A stretch of DNA of 5,105 bases from Desulfobacterales bacterium (GTDB taxonomy: Bacteria > Desulfobacterota > Desulfobacteria > Desulfobacterales > 4be13): assembly GCA_029940115.1 (NCBI GenBank), contig JAOZRQ010000511.1, positions 1-5,105 of the forward strand, written 5' to 3'. How positions within the stretch are numbered: position 1 is the first letter of the stretch; every line of letters begins with the position of its first letter. Shown one piece after another: positions 4,992-5,105 of this stretch. The notes under the pieces are model-generated. The model did not search any database and was not told the origin of the DNA. It saw nothing but the letters and a program-made list of their open reading frames with translations. The position numbers and the translations under genes were made by a program.

Positions 4992-5066
4992 GGCGGTTCG
5001 GATTTGCCAATCGTTCAACGGCTCCACGACTCGACTGAGCTTGCCGAAGTCTGAGCGTTCGACTGA
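4992..5066. repeat. 75-bp direct repeat, copy 2 (100-bp period)
   Basis: This is the second copy, exactly 100 bases after the first. The 25-bp spacer (4967-4991, AGTCCGAACCGGGC onward) is GC-rich and unique in the window. The whole stretch from 4798 to the window end is repeats and shows no credible coding region. Confidence 0.88.
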
Positions 5067-5105
5067 GCGTTCGACTGAGCCACGCCGAAGTCTCACGCCG
5101 AAGTC
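5053..5105. repeat. 12-13-nt tandem units at the right edge
   Basis: GAGCGTTCGACT occurs twice in tandem (5053-5064, 5065-5076), followed by CACGCCGAAGTC twice (5081-5092, 5094-5105). These are small pieces of the 75-bp repeat re-duplicated. The array runs into the window edge and probably continues. Confidence 0.75.

Noticed and set aside
4309..5010. Minus-strand open frame (233 aa)
   Set aside because: It is a shadow of the phosphatase catalytic region plus the repeat tail, with no recognisable motifs.
4794..5054. 86-aa plus-strand frame overlapping the phosphatase stop
   Set aside because: Apart from the first few codons it is repeat sequence; kept only as a finding about a possible lost gene.

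Overview
This is a roughly 5.1 kb bacterial window with four plus-strand protein genes set among an unusual density of short repeats. Moderate-to-high GC, tight ATGA gene coupling, a FIST protein next to a SpoIIE-type phosphatase, and dispersed hairpins of the ATTCCCGC/GCGGGAAT kind suggest a proteobacterium-like chromosome, possibly Desulfobacterota. That placement is a low-confidence inference from gene style; there is no rRNA or taxonomic marker here.

Region 1 (1-2145) holds two translationally coupled genes: the C-terminal part of a FAD-dependent oxidoreductase of the amine-oxidase/UDP-galactopyranose-mutase-like group, open at the left edge, and a family 2 glycosyltransferase. Together they look like part of a cell-surface polysaccharide or glycolipid locus.

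Region 2 (2121-2512) is a gene-free island of repeats in near-mirror arrangement: a 7-nt-period array, two hairpin units in one orientation, two in the opposite orientation, then the same heptamer family inverted. The left array supplies the end of the glycosyltransferase and the right one abuts the ribosome binding site of the next gene.

Region 3 (2523-4797) encodes a cytoplasmic FIST sensor protein and a soluble coiled-coil plus PP2C/SpoIIE phosphatase. They are separated by a 91-bp inverted-repeat element whose right arm contains the first possible start codon of the phosphatase. Together they form a plausible intracellular ligand-sensing module acting through serine/threonine dephosphorylation.

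Region 4 (4798-5105) has no convincing gene. It holds a set of mutually exclusive hairpins, a 75-bp sequence repeated at exactly 100-bp spacing, and 12-13-nt tandem units at the right edge.

The most notable feature is the repeat biology. Heptamer-period arrays occur at five places, three of them read in frame inside or at the end of genes, and the hairpin units show compensatory stem change and preserved GNRA-type loops.
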